NCBI GenBank assembly: GCA_964404745.1
Contig: CAYOLG010000008.1
Coordinates: 62,001-126,000 of the forward strand
Length of the DNA stretch: 64,000 nt
From: Pelagisphaera sp964404745
Lineage (GTDB): Bacteria; Verrucomicrobiota; Verrucomicrobiia; Opitutales; Opitutaceae
Direction of reading: 5' to 3'
Shown piece after piece: positions 52,530-61,600 of the stretch (position 1 is the first letter of the stretch; every line of letters starts with the position of its first letter). The position numbers were made by a program, and so were the translations under genes. The notes below the pieces were generated by a model, which ran no database searches, was not told the DNA's origin, and saw only the letters and a program-made list of their open reading frames with translations.

Positions 52530-53480
52530 CTACCGTTCGCGTAGAGAGCCTGATGCTATTTCCTCGAGGAAACTCTGGTAGGTTTTACGGATGCCATCCT
52601 CTAGCGGTATGACAGCCCTCCAGCCTGTTTCGGAAATGAGGGATACGTCCGTCAGCTTCTGGGGGGTGCCGTCGGGCTTACTGGCGTCGGTTTCGATGAC
52701 CCCTGTAAAGCCCACCGCGGCTTTGACCATTTCGGCCATTTCCATGATGGAGTGGTCTACGCCGGTGCCGGCGTTAAGCAAATTGGGAGGATCCTCGATC
52801 TGCAGGCAGTGGACGATCGCTCGGCCGAGATCATCTACGTGCATCAGCTCCCGCCTAGGAGTCCCGGTACCCCATATGGCGACGCTTTCGGCACCGGATT
52901 CCTTGGCCTCGTGGAAGCGCCGGATCAGGGCTGGCAGCAGGTGGCTGTTCTGCGGGTGGTAGTTGTCCCCCGGCCCGTAAAGGTTGGTGGGCATCAGCGA
53001 GTGGAAGGCGACCCCGTACTGCTTGCCGTAGTACTGGCACAGCTTGAGTCCGGCGATCTTGGCGATGGCGTAGGCCTCGTTAGTCGGCTCGAGCGTGCCG
53101 GTTAGTAGAGAGCTTTCCTTCAGAGGTTGGGGGGCCAGTTTGGGATAGATGCAGGAGCTTCCCAGGAAGAGGTACCGCTGGACTCCGGAACGATAGGCCG
53201 CGTTGATCGTGTTGGCGGCGATGGCCAGGTTCTGGTAGGCGAACTCGGCGGGGTAGGTATCGTTAGCGTGGATACCGCCGACGCGGGCTGCCGCCATGAC
53301 CACCACTTCCGGGCGCTCGGCTTGGAAGAATGCCTCGACTGCCGCCTGGCTGGTCAGATCGAGTTCGGAGCGGCCGGCAGTCAGGACGTTTTCGTAGCCA
53401 AGTCGACCCAGCTCGCGAATTGCCGCAGAACCGGCCATTCCCCGATGGCCGGCGACGTAGATCTTGGAGGATGGAGTCAT
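52530..53480 (-). CDS. fcl: GDP-L-fucose synthase
   Basis: 316 residues. Rossmann GHRGMAGSAAIREL; the SDR catalytic triad with Ser in LGSSCIYPK and YAIAKIAG (Tyr-x3-Lys); PTNLYGPGDNYH; HVDDLGRAIVHCL. It converts GDP-4-keto-6-deoxymannose to GDP-L-fucose. It follows gmd by 21 bases, forming the complete two-step route from GDP-mannose. Part of it (~52830-53460) is noticeably GC-rich. Confidence 0.95.
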   Translation of the reverse strand: MTPSSKIYVAGHRGMAGSAAIRELGRLGYENVLTAGRSELDLTSQAAVEAFFQAERPEVVVMAAARVGGIHANDTYPAEFAYQNLAIAANTINAAYRSGVQRYLFLGSSCIYPKLAPQPLKESSLLTGTLEPTNEAYAIAKIAGLKLCQYYGKQYGVAFHSLMPTNLYGPGDNYHPQNSHLLPALIRRFHEAKESGAESVAIWGTGTPRRELMHVDDLGRAIVHCLQIEDPPNLLNAGTGVDHSIMEMAEMVKAAVGFTGVIETDASKPDGTPQKLTDVSLISETGWRAVIPLEDGIRKTYQSFLEEIASGSLRER

Positions 53481-53501
53481 GGCGAATCGGCCGCTCTTCG
53501 T

Positions 53502-54518
53502 TTATCGGCCGAGGGCGGAGTTGATTTTCGCTTCCTCTTCGGCTAGCTTGAGGTCGGCGTCGACCATGATGGCCACCAACTCCTTGAACTTCACCTTGGG
53601 CTCCCATCCAAGCTGCCTCTTGGCCTTGGCGGGATCTCCGATCAGCAGGTCCACCTCGGCGGGCCGCTCGTAGCGCTCGTCGTAGTCGACGTACTTCTCC
53701 CAATCCAGGCCCAGCCGGTCGAAAGTCTCGACCACGAACTCCTTGACCGAATGGGTCTCGTTGGTGGCGATGACGTAGTCGTCGGGCTCGTCCTGCTGCA
53801 GCATCAGCCACATCATCTCCACGTATTCCTTGGCGTAGCCCCAGTCGCGCTCCGCGTCGAGATTGCCCAGGTAGAGCTTCTCTTGCAGGCCGAGCTTGAT
53901 GCGGGTGGCCGCCCGGGTGATCTTGCGGGTGACGAAGGTCTCCCCCCGCCTGGGGGACTCGTGGTTAAAGAGTATGCCGCTGCAGGCGAAGAGGTCGTAG
54001 GACTCGCGGTAGTTCACCGTCAGCCAGTGGGCGTACATCTTGGCGCAGCCGTAGGGAGAGCGCGGCCAGAAGGGGGTCTTCTCGGTCTGCGGCACCTCCT
54101 GGACCTTGCCGAACATCTCCGAGGAGGAGGCTTGGTAGAACCTGACTTTATCAACTAGGTTGGCCTCCCTGATGGCCTCAAGTATGCGAACCGCCCCCAC
54201 GCCATCGACGTCGCCAGTGTACTCGGGAATGTCGAAGGAGACTCTAACGTGGCTCTGCGCTCCGAGGTTGTAGATTTCGTCGGGTTCGAGATCGTAAAGG
54301 AGCTTTACCATGTGAACCGAGTCGGCGAGGTCGCCGTAGTGCAGGAACAGCTTCACCCCATTGACATGGGGATCCTGGTACAAGTGATCGATGCGATCGG
54401 TATTGAAGGTGGAGGCCCGGCGTATGATCCCATGCACTTCGTAGCCTTTGGATAGCAGCAGTTCGGCCAGGTAGGATCCGTCCTGCCCGGTAATTCCCGT
54501 AATAAGAGCCTTTTTCAT
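53502..54518 (-). CDS. gmd: GDP-mannose 4,6-dehydratase
   Basis: 338 residues. ALITGITGQDGSYLAELLLSKGYEVHGI (NADP-binding), NLGAQSHVRVSFDIPEYTGDVDG, SSSEMFGKVQEVPQTEKTPF (catalytic Thr/Ser-Glu region), SPYGCAKMYAHW (Tyr-x3-Lys) and NHESPRRGETFVTRKITRA are standard Gmd motifs. First enzyme of GDP-fucose synthesis. It is 29 bases after the NusG-like gene. Base composition of the central part is clearly more GC-rich than most of the window. Confidence 0.96.
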   Translation of the reverse strand: MKKALITGITGQDGSYLAELLLSKGYEVHGIIRRASTFNTDRIDHLYQDPHVNGVKLFLHYGDLADSVHMVKLLYDLEPDEIYNLGAQSHVRVSFDIPEYTGDVDGVGAVRILEAIREANLVDKVRFYQASSSEMFGKVQEVPQTEKTPFWPRSPYGCAKMYAHWLTVNYRESYDLFACSGILFNHESPRRGETFVTRKITRAATRIKLGLQEKLYLGNLDAERDWGYAKEYVEMMWLMLQQDEPDDYVIATNETHSVKEFVVETFDRLGLDWEKYVDYDERYERPAEVDLLIGDPAKAKRQLGWEPKVKFKELVAIMVDADLKLAEEEAKINSALGR

Positions 54519-54547
54519 CGTTTAATTTGAAGCTTTGGAAAACCGAG

Positions 54548-55054
54548 CTAGTTATTCATCGGCTCGATCTGGTTGCGATCGATCTCGACTTTGGCTTGGG
54601 ACTCCATGAGGTCCAGAAGAATAGATACTCGTTCCTCTTGGGAGGTTTCACGCATGAAGACGGCCTCGAGGCCTTGCATCGGGCCATCCGTGATTCGTAT
54701 CCGGTCGCCCGCCTTGATGGGCCTAGGCTCAAGGGTGATGATATCGCCGTCGACCCCGGCCCAATCGCGAATTTGGGCGATCGTTTGATCGGAAACTTCC
54801 GTTGGGCGATTTCCTGTGCTGACGACTCCGATTACATCGCGGCCGTAGGTAACGGCCCGGTAGTTTTCCGCAAGATCGAGCCGGCAGAACAGGTAGCGGG
54901 GAAAAAGGGGCTCGAGAACCTCGCGACGGACGCGTCGAATGGTCTTCTTTCGTTTCAGCCGCGGATAGTAGGTTTCCAAGCCCAACTCGTTCAGCAAGTA
55001 GTGTTCTACGAGCTTCTCTTTCTTGGGCTTGGTATGAATGCAATACCAGTTCAT
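54548..55054 (-). CDS. NusG-paralogue antiterminator (RfaH/UpxY-like)
   Basis: 168 residues. The NGN domain (MNWYCIHTKPKKEKLVEHYLL...LETYYPRLKRKK...LFPRYLFCRLDL) and a C-terminal KOW motif (IKAGDRIRITDGPMQGLEAVF). Location at the head of gmd-fcl indicates a specialised paralogue that promotes read-through of a polysaccharide operon rather than the housekeeping NusG, which sits with secE and ribosomal protein genes. Confidence 0.9.
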   Translation of the reverse strand: MNWYCIHTKPKKEKLVEHYLLNELGLETYYPRLKRKKTIRRVRREVLEPLFPRYLFCRLDLAENYRAVTYGRDVIGVVSTGNRPTEVSDQTIAQIRDWAGVDGDIITLEPRPIKAGDRIRITDGPMQGLEAVFMRETSQEERVSILLDLMESQAKVEIDRNQIEPMNN

Positions 55055-55316
55055 GAGTCCTGTATGGGCACCAACCCAGCAAGCACCAGAGATTTTTCAA
55101 GCATGGAAGGGTAAATAAGGATTAAGCTGGAAGCGACTAATCGTTGGAGGACGGCAGTAGAGAGGGCGAGAACATATGGAACTTTTGAGTGTTGAAACGT
55201 GGAGACGACCTTGACCACGAAAGCCTATCTACAAAGCTGTTGGCTAGGGAACTAGGCGCTCGGAGTGGCGGCAGATTTCGTTCGACACGCTAGTGGTATG
55301 CCGCTTTTCAGAGTCG

Positions 55317-56270
55317 ATGCGAATTCTCATTTCAGGGGCTGCTGGATACATCGGTTCAAACCTCGCGTTGGAGGCTCGATCTAGAGGGTATGATGTAGCG
55401 GGATTGGACGTATTTACCGGTTACTATAATCCTGATCTTAAGCGGGCCAATGAAAAGCGACTATTGGATGCGGGGATCCGCATTGCCAACGCCGATCTGG
55501 CGGAAGCCTCGCTTGAAGAGCATTTAGAAGGAGTCGACGGAGTGGTTCACTTGGCAGGCCAACCTGGGATTTCAGAAGCGACACCATGGGCGGACTACAA
55601 TCGCAACAACGTCGTTGCGACCCACCGGCTAATTGAGGCATCGAGCGAAGCGGGGGTATCGAGATTCGTAAACATATCCTCGTCCTCAGTCTACGGTATA
55701 CGGGCAATGGATACAGAGGCGGCTGAGCCGAAACCTGCATCCTGGTACGGCGAAACGAAGTTGGCTGCCGAGCTTGAAGTGATGGGAGCCTATCGCCTGA
55801 CCGAATTCCCTGCCTGTTCGCTGCGCCTTTTCTCCGTATATGGCGAGCGCGAACGCCCGGAAAAACTTTTTCCAAGGTTGATAAGAGCGATCGATCGGAA
55901 CGTAGAGTTTTCCTTGTTTAAAGGTAGCGTGGACCATCAGCGCTCCTTTACCTATGTCGGAGATATCTGCCGGGCGATTTTACTAGTCCTGGACAATTGG
56001 GATCGAGCTGTTGGGGAAATTTTCAATGTAGGTTCCTGCAGGTGTTACTCGACGGGAGAAGCGATCGAGATCGTTGAAAAGATCATGGGCAAGCAGGCCC
56101 GCATCAGGACGATTCCTGCTCGACCGGGTGATCAAAAAGCGACACACGCGAACGTCGATAAGATAAGGCGCCATTTGGGTTGGCAGCCCGAGACTCAGTT
56201 AAAAGATGGACTGAAAAGGATGGTTGCCTGGTACGAGACCGAGGTAAAAGGGCAGATCGAGTGGAAATGA
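55317..56270 (+). CDS. NAD-dependent nucleotide-sugar epimerase/dehydratase
   Basis: 317 residues from ATG at 55317. Extended SDR: ILISGAAGYIGSNLALEA, VVHLAGQPG, NISSSSVYG (Ser), ASWYGETKLAAE (Tyr-x3-Lys), RLFSVYGERERPEKLF and SFTYVGDICRAI. It is nearest by eye to UDP-glucuronate 4-epimerases, but the substrate is not certain. Divergent from the NusG-like/gmd/fcl operon, so both sides of the 262-base gap serve surface glycan synthesis. Confidence 0.88.
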   Translation: MRILISGAAGYIGSNLALEARSRGYDVAGLDVFTGYYNPDLKRANEKRLLDAGIRIANADLAEASLEEHLEGVDGVVHLAGQPGISEATPWADYNRNNVVATHRLIEASSEAGVSRFVNISSSSVYGIRAMDTEAAEPKPASWYGETKLAAELEVMGAYRLTEFPACSLRLFSVYGERERPEKLFPRLIRAIDRNVEFSLFKGSVDHQRSFTYVGDICRAILLVLDNWDRAVGEIFNVGSCRCYSTGEAIEIVEKIMGKQARIRTIPARPGDQKATHANVDKIRRHLGWQPETQLKDGLKRMVAWYETEVKGQIEWK

Positions 56271-56372
56271 TGGGAGATCGTTTTTGCGGTGGCGGGTCTG
56301 CCCAATAGGTACAAGGATTCTAAGGTCGAATGAGGACGTTTATTGAGTTAAGCTGGTCCATCAGAATTTAGT

Positions 56373-57829
56373 ATGATCTCTTTCTGCCCTGTTACATTGG
56401 CCGGAATTTTCAGGAGTTGGCTGGTCTTGTCGCTGCTGGCGAATGTTCTGCNNNNNNNNNNNNNNNNNNNNNNNNNNNNNNNNNNNNNNNNNNNNNNNNN
56501 NNNNNNNNNNNNNNNNNNNNNNNNNNNNNNNNNNNNNNNNNNNNNNNNNNNTTGGCCGGAATTTTCAGGAGTTGGCTGGTCTTGTCGCTGCTGGCGAATG
56601 TTCTGCTCGAGGACGGTTGGGCTTCGGCCTCGCCTGTTCAAGAAGCCGTTTTCGAGGCGGTCTGGAAGGAAATTAGCACGAACTATTACGATCCCGAGTT
56701 TGGGGGTAAAGATTGGGATGCCATAGGGAAAGCGTATCGCCAGCGATTGTCTTTGATCGAGGATTCAGGCAGTTTTGACGGTTTGATTACGGAGATGCTG
56801 AGAGAGCTGGGAGAATCCCATTTCTCTCTGGCTTCGCCCTCTTTCAACGAGTTGATGCCCAATAGCTGGCGGGGCGGAGATGCCGGGATGGATCTATCGG
56901 TCGTCGGCAATCGGGTGATTGTTCACCGAGTCCAGCCGGAAGGAGCCGCTGACGTGGCCGGAGTGCGAGCTGGCTATGAACTGGTTTCGGTGGACGGCAT
57001 TCGCGTGGCAGACTTGCGGCGGCAAATTGTCAAATCGGGAGTATTAAAGAATATAGTGCCTTACTATTTGAAAGAAGCCACCCGAAATCGTTTTCTTGGA
57101 ACGCCGGGCAAACGAATCGCTTGTCGCTTGAGAGAGGGAAGGATTGGACGAATGGAGAATCTCGAGGTGGAATTGCAGCCGTACCAAGGGAGGATGTCGG
57201 CCCAATTGGGCCATCTAGCAGAATCGCCTATGGCTTTTGAAGCTAGGAAGCTCGATTCCAGCATCCATTATTTGAGGTTCGACTTGTGGTTTCCAAGTTT
57301 GATGGAGGAAATGCGCTCCATTATTCGGGGGCTGGACTCTGGAACTCAGGGCTTGATAATCGATATTCGCGGAAACCCAGGAGGTATCGGATTAATGGCT
57401 ACAGGCTTAGCGGGGATGCTGGTAGACGAAGAATACGAGATGGGGCGTATGCAATTGCGTCGCGGACACATGAATTTCAACGTCTATCCGCAAAAAGGAG
57501 CATATCTGGGTCAGGTCGCGGTATTGATCGATAGCAACTCGATTTCCACAAGCGAGATATTCGCTGCTGATATGCGAGAATCGGGTCGGGCCCGATTGTT
57601 TGGCTCCAGGACTGCTGGAGCCGCCTTGCCATCGGTTTTCAAGAAACTTCCCAACGACTATTATTTACAGATGGCTATTGCGGATTACATCACCTTTCGC
57701 GGGAACCGGATCGAGCGATTGGGTGTCTTGCCTGACGAGGAGGTAGCGCTCTCGCCTTCCGAGCTCCGCCGGGGAGAGGATTCAGTGATCGAGGCCGCTC
57801 GAAAATGGATCTTGCGGCAACCACGCTAA
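56373..57829 (+). CDS. Secreted S41-family (C-terminal processing) peptidase
   Basis: The true start is ATG at 56373; after collapsing the artificial gap the N-terminus reads MISFCPVTLAGIFRSWLVLS, a signal peptide, continuing into NVLLEDGWASASPVQ. That gives ~434 residues. A helical N-domain (VWKEISTNYYDPEFGGKDW), a PDZ domain (VIVHRVQPEGAADVAGVRAGYELVSVDG) and the S41 core: GLIIDIRGNPGG, NSISTSEIFAADMRESGRA (nucleophile Ser in STSE) and the late Lys region. It would cut exported proteins at C-termini. It ends 20 bases before the next secreted protein gene. Confidence 0.88.
56397..56606. other. Spurious scaffold gap inside the S41 protease gene
   Basis: 56397-56451 and 56552-56606 are identical 55-base copies around 100 N. 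Removing one copy plus the N run (155 bases) restores one continuous reading frame with an intact signal peptide, which confirms the join is an assembly artefact. Confidence 0.93.
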
Positions 57830-57849
57830 AAACAGATAGAATTTGGCAA

Positions 57850-58575
57850 ATGGGTAGGTTTATCACTATTGGATTTAGCGCCATGATTTTGGCGGGCGGT
57901 ACGCCCATGGTGGTTGCGGAGATCGAGCCGGCGGCAGAAAAGATATTCGAATCATACGCCAAATTCCTAGGTGGCGAGGATGCCTTTGGGGAAATCGATA
58001 CCGCGAGATTGACCATGACAATGGAGATGCCCGGTCTGGGCATGAATATGAAGCGGACGGTTACTTTCAAGGCGCCGGACAAGGTTTTTGTCGATGTCGA
58101 CATACAGGGCTACGGGAAAATGTTGCAAGGATTCGATGGCGAGAATGGTTGGGCGATCGATCCAATCCAAGGGCATCGGAAGTTGGCAGGCCGGGAGCTA
58201 GACCAATTGAAGGAGGAAACTAATTTTAAAGAGGGCCTTCATCTAACGGACAAGTATTCGTCGGCCGTGGTTGTAGGCAAGGGCGATGATGGCCTAACTA
58301 TTATTGAATGCGTCAAGGCTGACAATGGGCTCAAGGAAACGCTCTATTTTGAGGAACCGGAGGGTATCCTGCGAAAGAGCGACTACACCGAAGATATCGG
58401 TCCGCAAGGGAGCGTGCCGGTTTCGGCTCGCGTTGATGTTTACGAGAGAGTAGGCGATATACGTCTACCCATGCAGACGAGCGCCGAGATGATGGGAACT
58501 AGCATGCGGGTAGTGATCACCAGTTTCGAACCCAACGTCGAAGTCGACGATTCCATCTTCAAAATGCCTGAATGA
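57850..58575 (+). CDS. Secreted LolA/LppX-fold protein
   Basis: 241 residues from ATG at 57850 (MGRFITIGFSAMILAGGTPMVVA as signal peptide); the longer frame would overlap the protease gene. The mature part has the pattern of outer-membrane lipoprotein-sorting-like proteins: LTMTMEMPGLGMNMKRTVTFKAPDKVFVDV, LQGFDGENGWAIDP, ILRKSDY, then VRVVITSFEPNVEVDDSIFKMP-type ending. Family position is by overall pattern, not a catalytic motif. Likely binds a lipid or lipopeptide in the periplasm. Confidence 0.68.
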   Translation: MGRFITIGFSAMILAGGTPMVVAEIEPAAEKIFESYAKFLGGEDAFGEIDTARLTMTMEMPGLGMNMKRTVTFKAPDKVFVDVDIQGYGKMLQGFDGENGWAIDPIQGHRKLAGRELDQLKEETNFKEGLHLTDKYSSAVVVGKGDDGLTIIECVKADNGLKETLYFEEPEGILRKSDYTEDIGPQGSVPVSARVDVYERVGDIRLPMQTSAEMMGTSMRVVITSFEPNVEVDDSIFKMPE

Positions 58576-58652
58576 GCGCTTTTTCGCAATCTCCTTTACC
58601 TCTGACCGAAACCTTCGATAGAAACTTTCTCAGCCAAAAACCTGATAAACCT

Positions 58653-59084
58653 ATGAAACCCATCGTCGCCTTTCTCATCGTTTCCATCATCGCATCCGCG
58701 TCGGCTTTCGGCGCGGACGCCCTCCCGAAAACGCCTTCGCCCAAAGGGGCTCAAGCCTACATCATATCGCCGAAGGATGGAGCCACTGTTAAGTCGCCGG
58801 CGCGCGTTCGCTTTGGCCTCGTGGGAATGGGGGTCGCTCCGGCAGGTGTCGATATTCCGGATACGGGACATCATCACTTGCTCATTGATCTCGACGAGCT
58901 CCCCAGTATGGATGTGCCGCTTCCAGCCACGGAAAACGTGGTCCATTTTGGTAAAGGCCAGACGGAAGCGAAAATCGAGCTCTCGCCAGGCAAGCACACC
59001 TTGCAACTCGTGCTCGGGGACAAAATACATTTGCCCCACTCGCCTCCGGTTATCTCCAAGAAGATCACGATTACGGTGGAGTAA
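58653..59084 (+). CDS. Secreted DUF4399 protein
   Basis: 143 residues from ATG at 58653 (signal peptide MKPIVAFLIVSIIASASAFG). The mature domain has AYIISPKDGATVKSPARVRFGLVGMGVAPAG, DTGHHHLLID and GKHTLQLVLGDKIHLPHSPPV, the DUF4399 pattern. Conserved His residues (HHH, H at GKHT and PHS) suggest metal binding, perhaps copper; this is not proven. A terminator follows. Confidence 0.85.
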   Translation: MKPIVAFLIVSIIASASAFGADALPKTPSPKGAQAYIISPKDGATVKSPARVRFGLVGMGVAPAGVDIPDTGHHHLLIDLDELPSMDVPLPATENVVHFGKGQTEAKIELSPGKHTLQLVLGDKIHLPHSPPVISKKITITVE

Positions 59085-59107
59085 TCAGGGTCTCGGAAAT
59101 GAGTTCC

Positions 59108-59143
59108 AGCCGGGCTGTCTCAGGCAACTGAAGCCCGGCTTTT
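59108..59143 (+). terminator. Intrinsic terminator after the DUF4399 gene
   Basis: AGCCGGGCT (59108-59116) pairs with AGCCCGGCT (59132-59140), then TTTT. Confidence 0.75.
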
Positions 59144-59228
59144 CTGCGGATTCCCAAGCGGAAAACGGGGCCTTGCCCTTTGGCTGCGTCTACGCCAGAA
59201 AAGATGGCAAGAAAACTCTAGACCAGCA

Positions 59229-60395
59229 ATGCTCATGGAATCGAACGAATCCGAATCGCTCCGCGATTACCAACCTCCGAATACAAGCCTGCCCCAGTCC
59301 AACTCCTCAGAAGGCGCCCCGCAAGTTTCGCCACAGCAACTGGTCGGGTTTTCATTTACAGGGACGACAGGCGAATACTTCCGGATCTGGATTGTCAATT
59401 TGCTGCTTTCGATTGTCACCCTGGGTTTTTACTGGCCTTGGGCGATGGTGCGAACGCGCCGGTATTTTTACTCGAATACGCATCTCGACGGGCATTCCTT
59501 CGATTATCTCGCCAAGCCTAAAAACCTGTTAATCGGCTACTTGATCGTTCTGGTCTTTTTCGCCATTTACCTGATGGCGGGCATTTTCAATCCACTCTTC
59601 GTTTATCCGGTAATTCTCGTCTATGGCATCGCGGCTCCGTGGATGATATACAAGGCATTCCGGTTTCGGGCCAAAAATACATCCTATCGGAATGTCCGAT
59701 TCAAGTTTTGCGGAAATTTGAGCGATTCGTACGTGACTTTTTTGGCCTGGCCCGCCCTCATTCTATTCACTTTCGGACTCATTTTGCCTTATTGGGAAAT
59801 GAAGAAAAAGGAATATTTCTTCGACAATCTCCAGTTCGGAAAAACCGTCTTCAATTTTCGGCCCAAGGCTGCAGAGTATTACAAGTATTATCTGCTGTTT
59901 TTCGCCATTGGTATGGGACTATACTTTGTTCTTATATTCCTTGCCATAGGGGCAGCAGCCTTATTTGGGGCCAACGCGAATACAACGAATCCCGATGCTT
60001 TGGCTGAAGAGGGTCTTGCTATTCTGATGATCATAGGCGCCGCGGTAGGCTACGCGTTTCTAATCTTGATCGCGGTCGTTTTTCAAAAGGGATTATGGGT
60101 GCTCATTTTCAACTACAATATGACGGTTTGGACTTTGGGGAAATTCGGTTTCGAATCGAAAATGAAATTGGCCAAATTTGTGGGTATCGCCGTGGGCAAT
60201 TTATTCGCCAGCATCTTTTCCCTTGGCCTTTTGATTCCTTGGGCGAAAATTAGAATTACGAAATACAAAATGGAGAATCTCTATGTCAGGGCGCCCGAAG
60301 GGAAGTTGGGAGAGCATTTCGAAGCGGAGATGTATGAAGAAGGCGCGTTTGGCGAGGCGGCAACGGACTTCATGGATTTCGAAGTCGGGCTGTGA
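59229..60395 (+). CDS. DUF898 (YjgN-like) membrane protein
   Basis: 388 residues. After a polar ~40-residue lead the domain begins FSFTGTTGEYFRIWIVNLLLSIVTLGFYWPWAMVRTRRYFYSNT, the DUF898 hallmark with repeated F-x-G-x-x-x-E-Y-F-x-I-W and W-P-W-A motifs. The second half repeats it (FGFESKMKLAKFVGIAVGNLF, SLGLLIPWAKIRITKYKMEN). About six to eight membrane helices. Function is unknown. Its stop overlaps the GTG of the M48 peptidase gene by four bases. Confidence 0.87.
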   Translation: MLMESNESESLRDYQPPNTSLPQSNSSEGAPQVSPQQLVGFSFTGTTGEYFRIWIVNLLLSIVTLGFYWPWAMVRTRRYFYSNTHLDGHSFDYLAKPKNLLIGYLIVLVFFAIYLMAGIFNPLFVYPVILVYGIAAPWMIYKAFRFRAKNTSYRNVRFKFCGNLSDSYVTFLAWPALILFTFGLILPYWEMKKKEYFFDNLQFGKTVFNFRPKAAEYYKYYLLFFAIGMGLYFVLIFLAIGAAALFGANANTTNPDALAEEGLAILMIIGAAVGYAFLILIAVVFQKGLWVLIFNYNMTVWTLGKFGFESKMKLAKFVGIAVGNLFASIFSLGLLIPWAKIRITKYKMENLYVRAPEGKLGEHFEAEMYEEGAFGEAATDFMDFEVGL

Positions 60396-61429
60396 TTGAG
60401 TTCAAGGGCATTCTCTATCGATCGGGCTCTTCCCATGCTTTTGATGCCCTTGCCCAGGTTTCGGAGCGCGGGTCGATAAACCTTGCTGTGGGCAAAGACT
60501 CAAAACAGTATTCGATTATCGAATACAAAATAGAGCCGCGACTAGGAAAGGCTAATCGGGTTATCCGTTTCGCGGATGGCGTTCGATTCGAAACGGGCGA
60601 CCACGAGGCGATCGCATCCGTGGAAGCTTTGTTCCCGTCAAGCCGCATTTTGCGCTTTGTCGATTGGATGGAGTCGCGTTGGCCGGTGGCTTTGGGGAGC
60701 CTAGTTGGGGTGGTCGTTTTCGTATTCGCGTTTTTCGAATATGGCATGCCCTTGATGGCAAAGTATGTAGCTTTCGAAGTTCCCCAAAGCGTGAGACGAA
60801 CGCTCTCGGAAAATGGGCTGAAAACAATTGAGCGCTATGGGTCGTTCGAGGAGAGTTATTCCATGCGTATGCATGAATTGGGCGAGGCCGCTTTCGAGCG
60901 GGCGCTGGACCTCGTCGCCGATTCGAAGAATCCTGAATTCTACTACGAGCTGCGTATCTACGCGTCGTCAGCCATCGGACCGAATGCCTTCGCCTTGCCC
61001 TCCGGACTCGTCGTAGCGACGGAGGCTTTCATCGAGCTTTGCGAGAATGAAGAGCAAATGGTAGCGGTTTTTCTGCACGAGATCGCCCATGTGGAGCAGC
61101 AGCATGGACTGCGTTCCCTGATTCAGGATACGGGTGTATTTCTGATGCTTTCCATGGTTCTGGGCGATCTTTCTTCGCTCGGAGGTCTAGCGGCTTCGCT
61201 TCCCGCCTTGGCTGTGGAGTCCCGATATTCTCAGAATTTCGAGATGGAAGCGGATCTTTACGCTGGTAGGACACTAGAGGCTAGCGGAATAGGAGCGGAG
61301 GCGTTGAAGGAAATCCTGATTCTGCTGCACAGCGATCTGCCCGATATAGATCTCGTTCAATTTCTGGGCTCCCATCCAGGCTTGGAAGAGCGATTGAAGG
61401 CCCTGGATTTCCTGATGGAAGAGGAATAA
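60392..61429 (+). CDS. Membrane-bound M48-family metallopeptidase
   Basis: 345 residues from GTG at 60392, coupled to the DUF898 gene. One membrane helix at ~90-115 (WPVALGSLVGVVVFVFAFFEYG). The zinc site is HEIAHVEQQHG (HExxH, ~230), third ligand Glu in FEMEADLYAGRTL. Pre-HExxH segment NAFALPSGLVVATEAFIEL is typical of M48. The N-terminal ~80 residues form a separate small domain. M48 enzymes degrade or mature membrane and periplasmic proteins; DUF898 may be its partner or substrate. Confidence 0.9.
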   Translation: MIEFKGILYRSGSSHAFDALAQVSERGSINLAVGKDSKQYSIIEYKIEPRLGKANRVIRFADGVRFETGDHEAIASVEALFPSSRILRFVDWMESRWPVALGSLVGVVVFVFAFFEYGMPLMAKYVAFEVPQSVRRTLSENGLKTIERYGSFEESYSMRMHELGEAAFERALDLVADSKNPEFYYELRIYASSAIGPNAFALPSGLVVATEAFIELCENEEQMVAVFLHEIAHVEQQHGLRSLIQDTGVFLMLSMVLGDLSSLGGLAASLPALAVESRYSQNFEMEADLYAGRTLEASGIGAEALKEILILLHSDLPDIDLVQFLGSHPGLEERLKALDFLMEEE

Positions 61430-61600
61430 TACTGTATGCGAGCTTTTTTGCATAGGGTACAGGGAACAAAGGAGTCCTTCGATCTTGCTCAAATTTGTCG
61501 TTTTAGCGGTCTTGATCTCTGGGGACAAACGGTCTAGCGGTACGGTTTTTATTCAAGGCTGCGTGAAATCGCGGACAATTGGAAATCCAGGAAAACTAGC

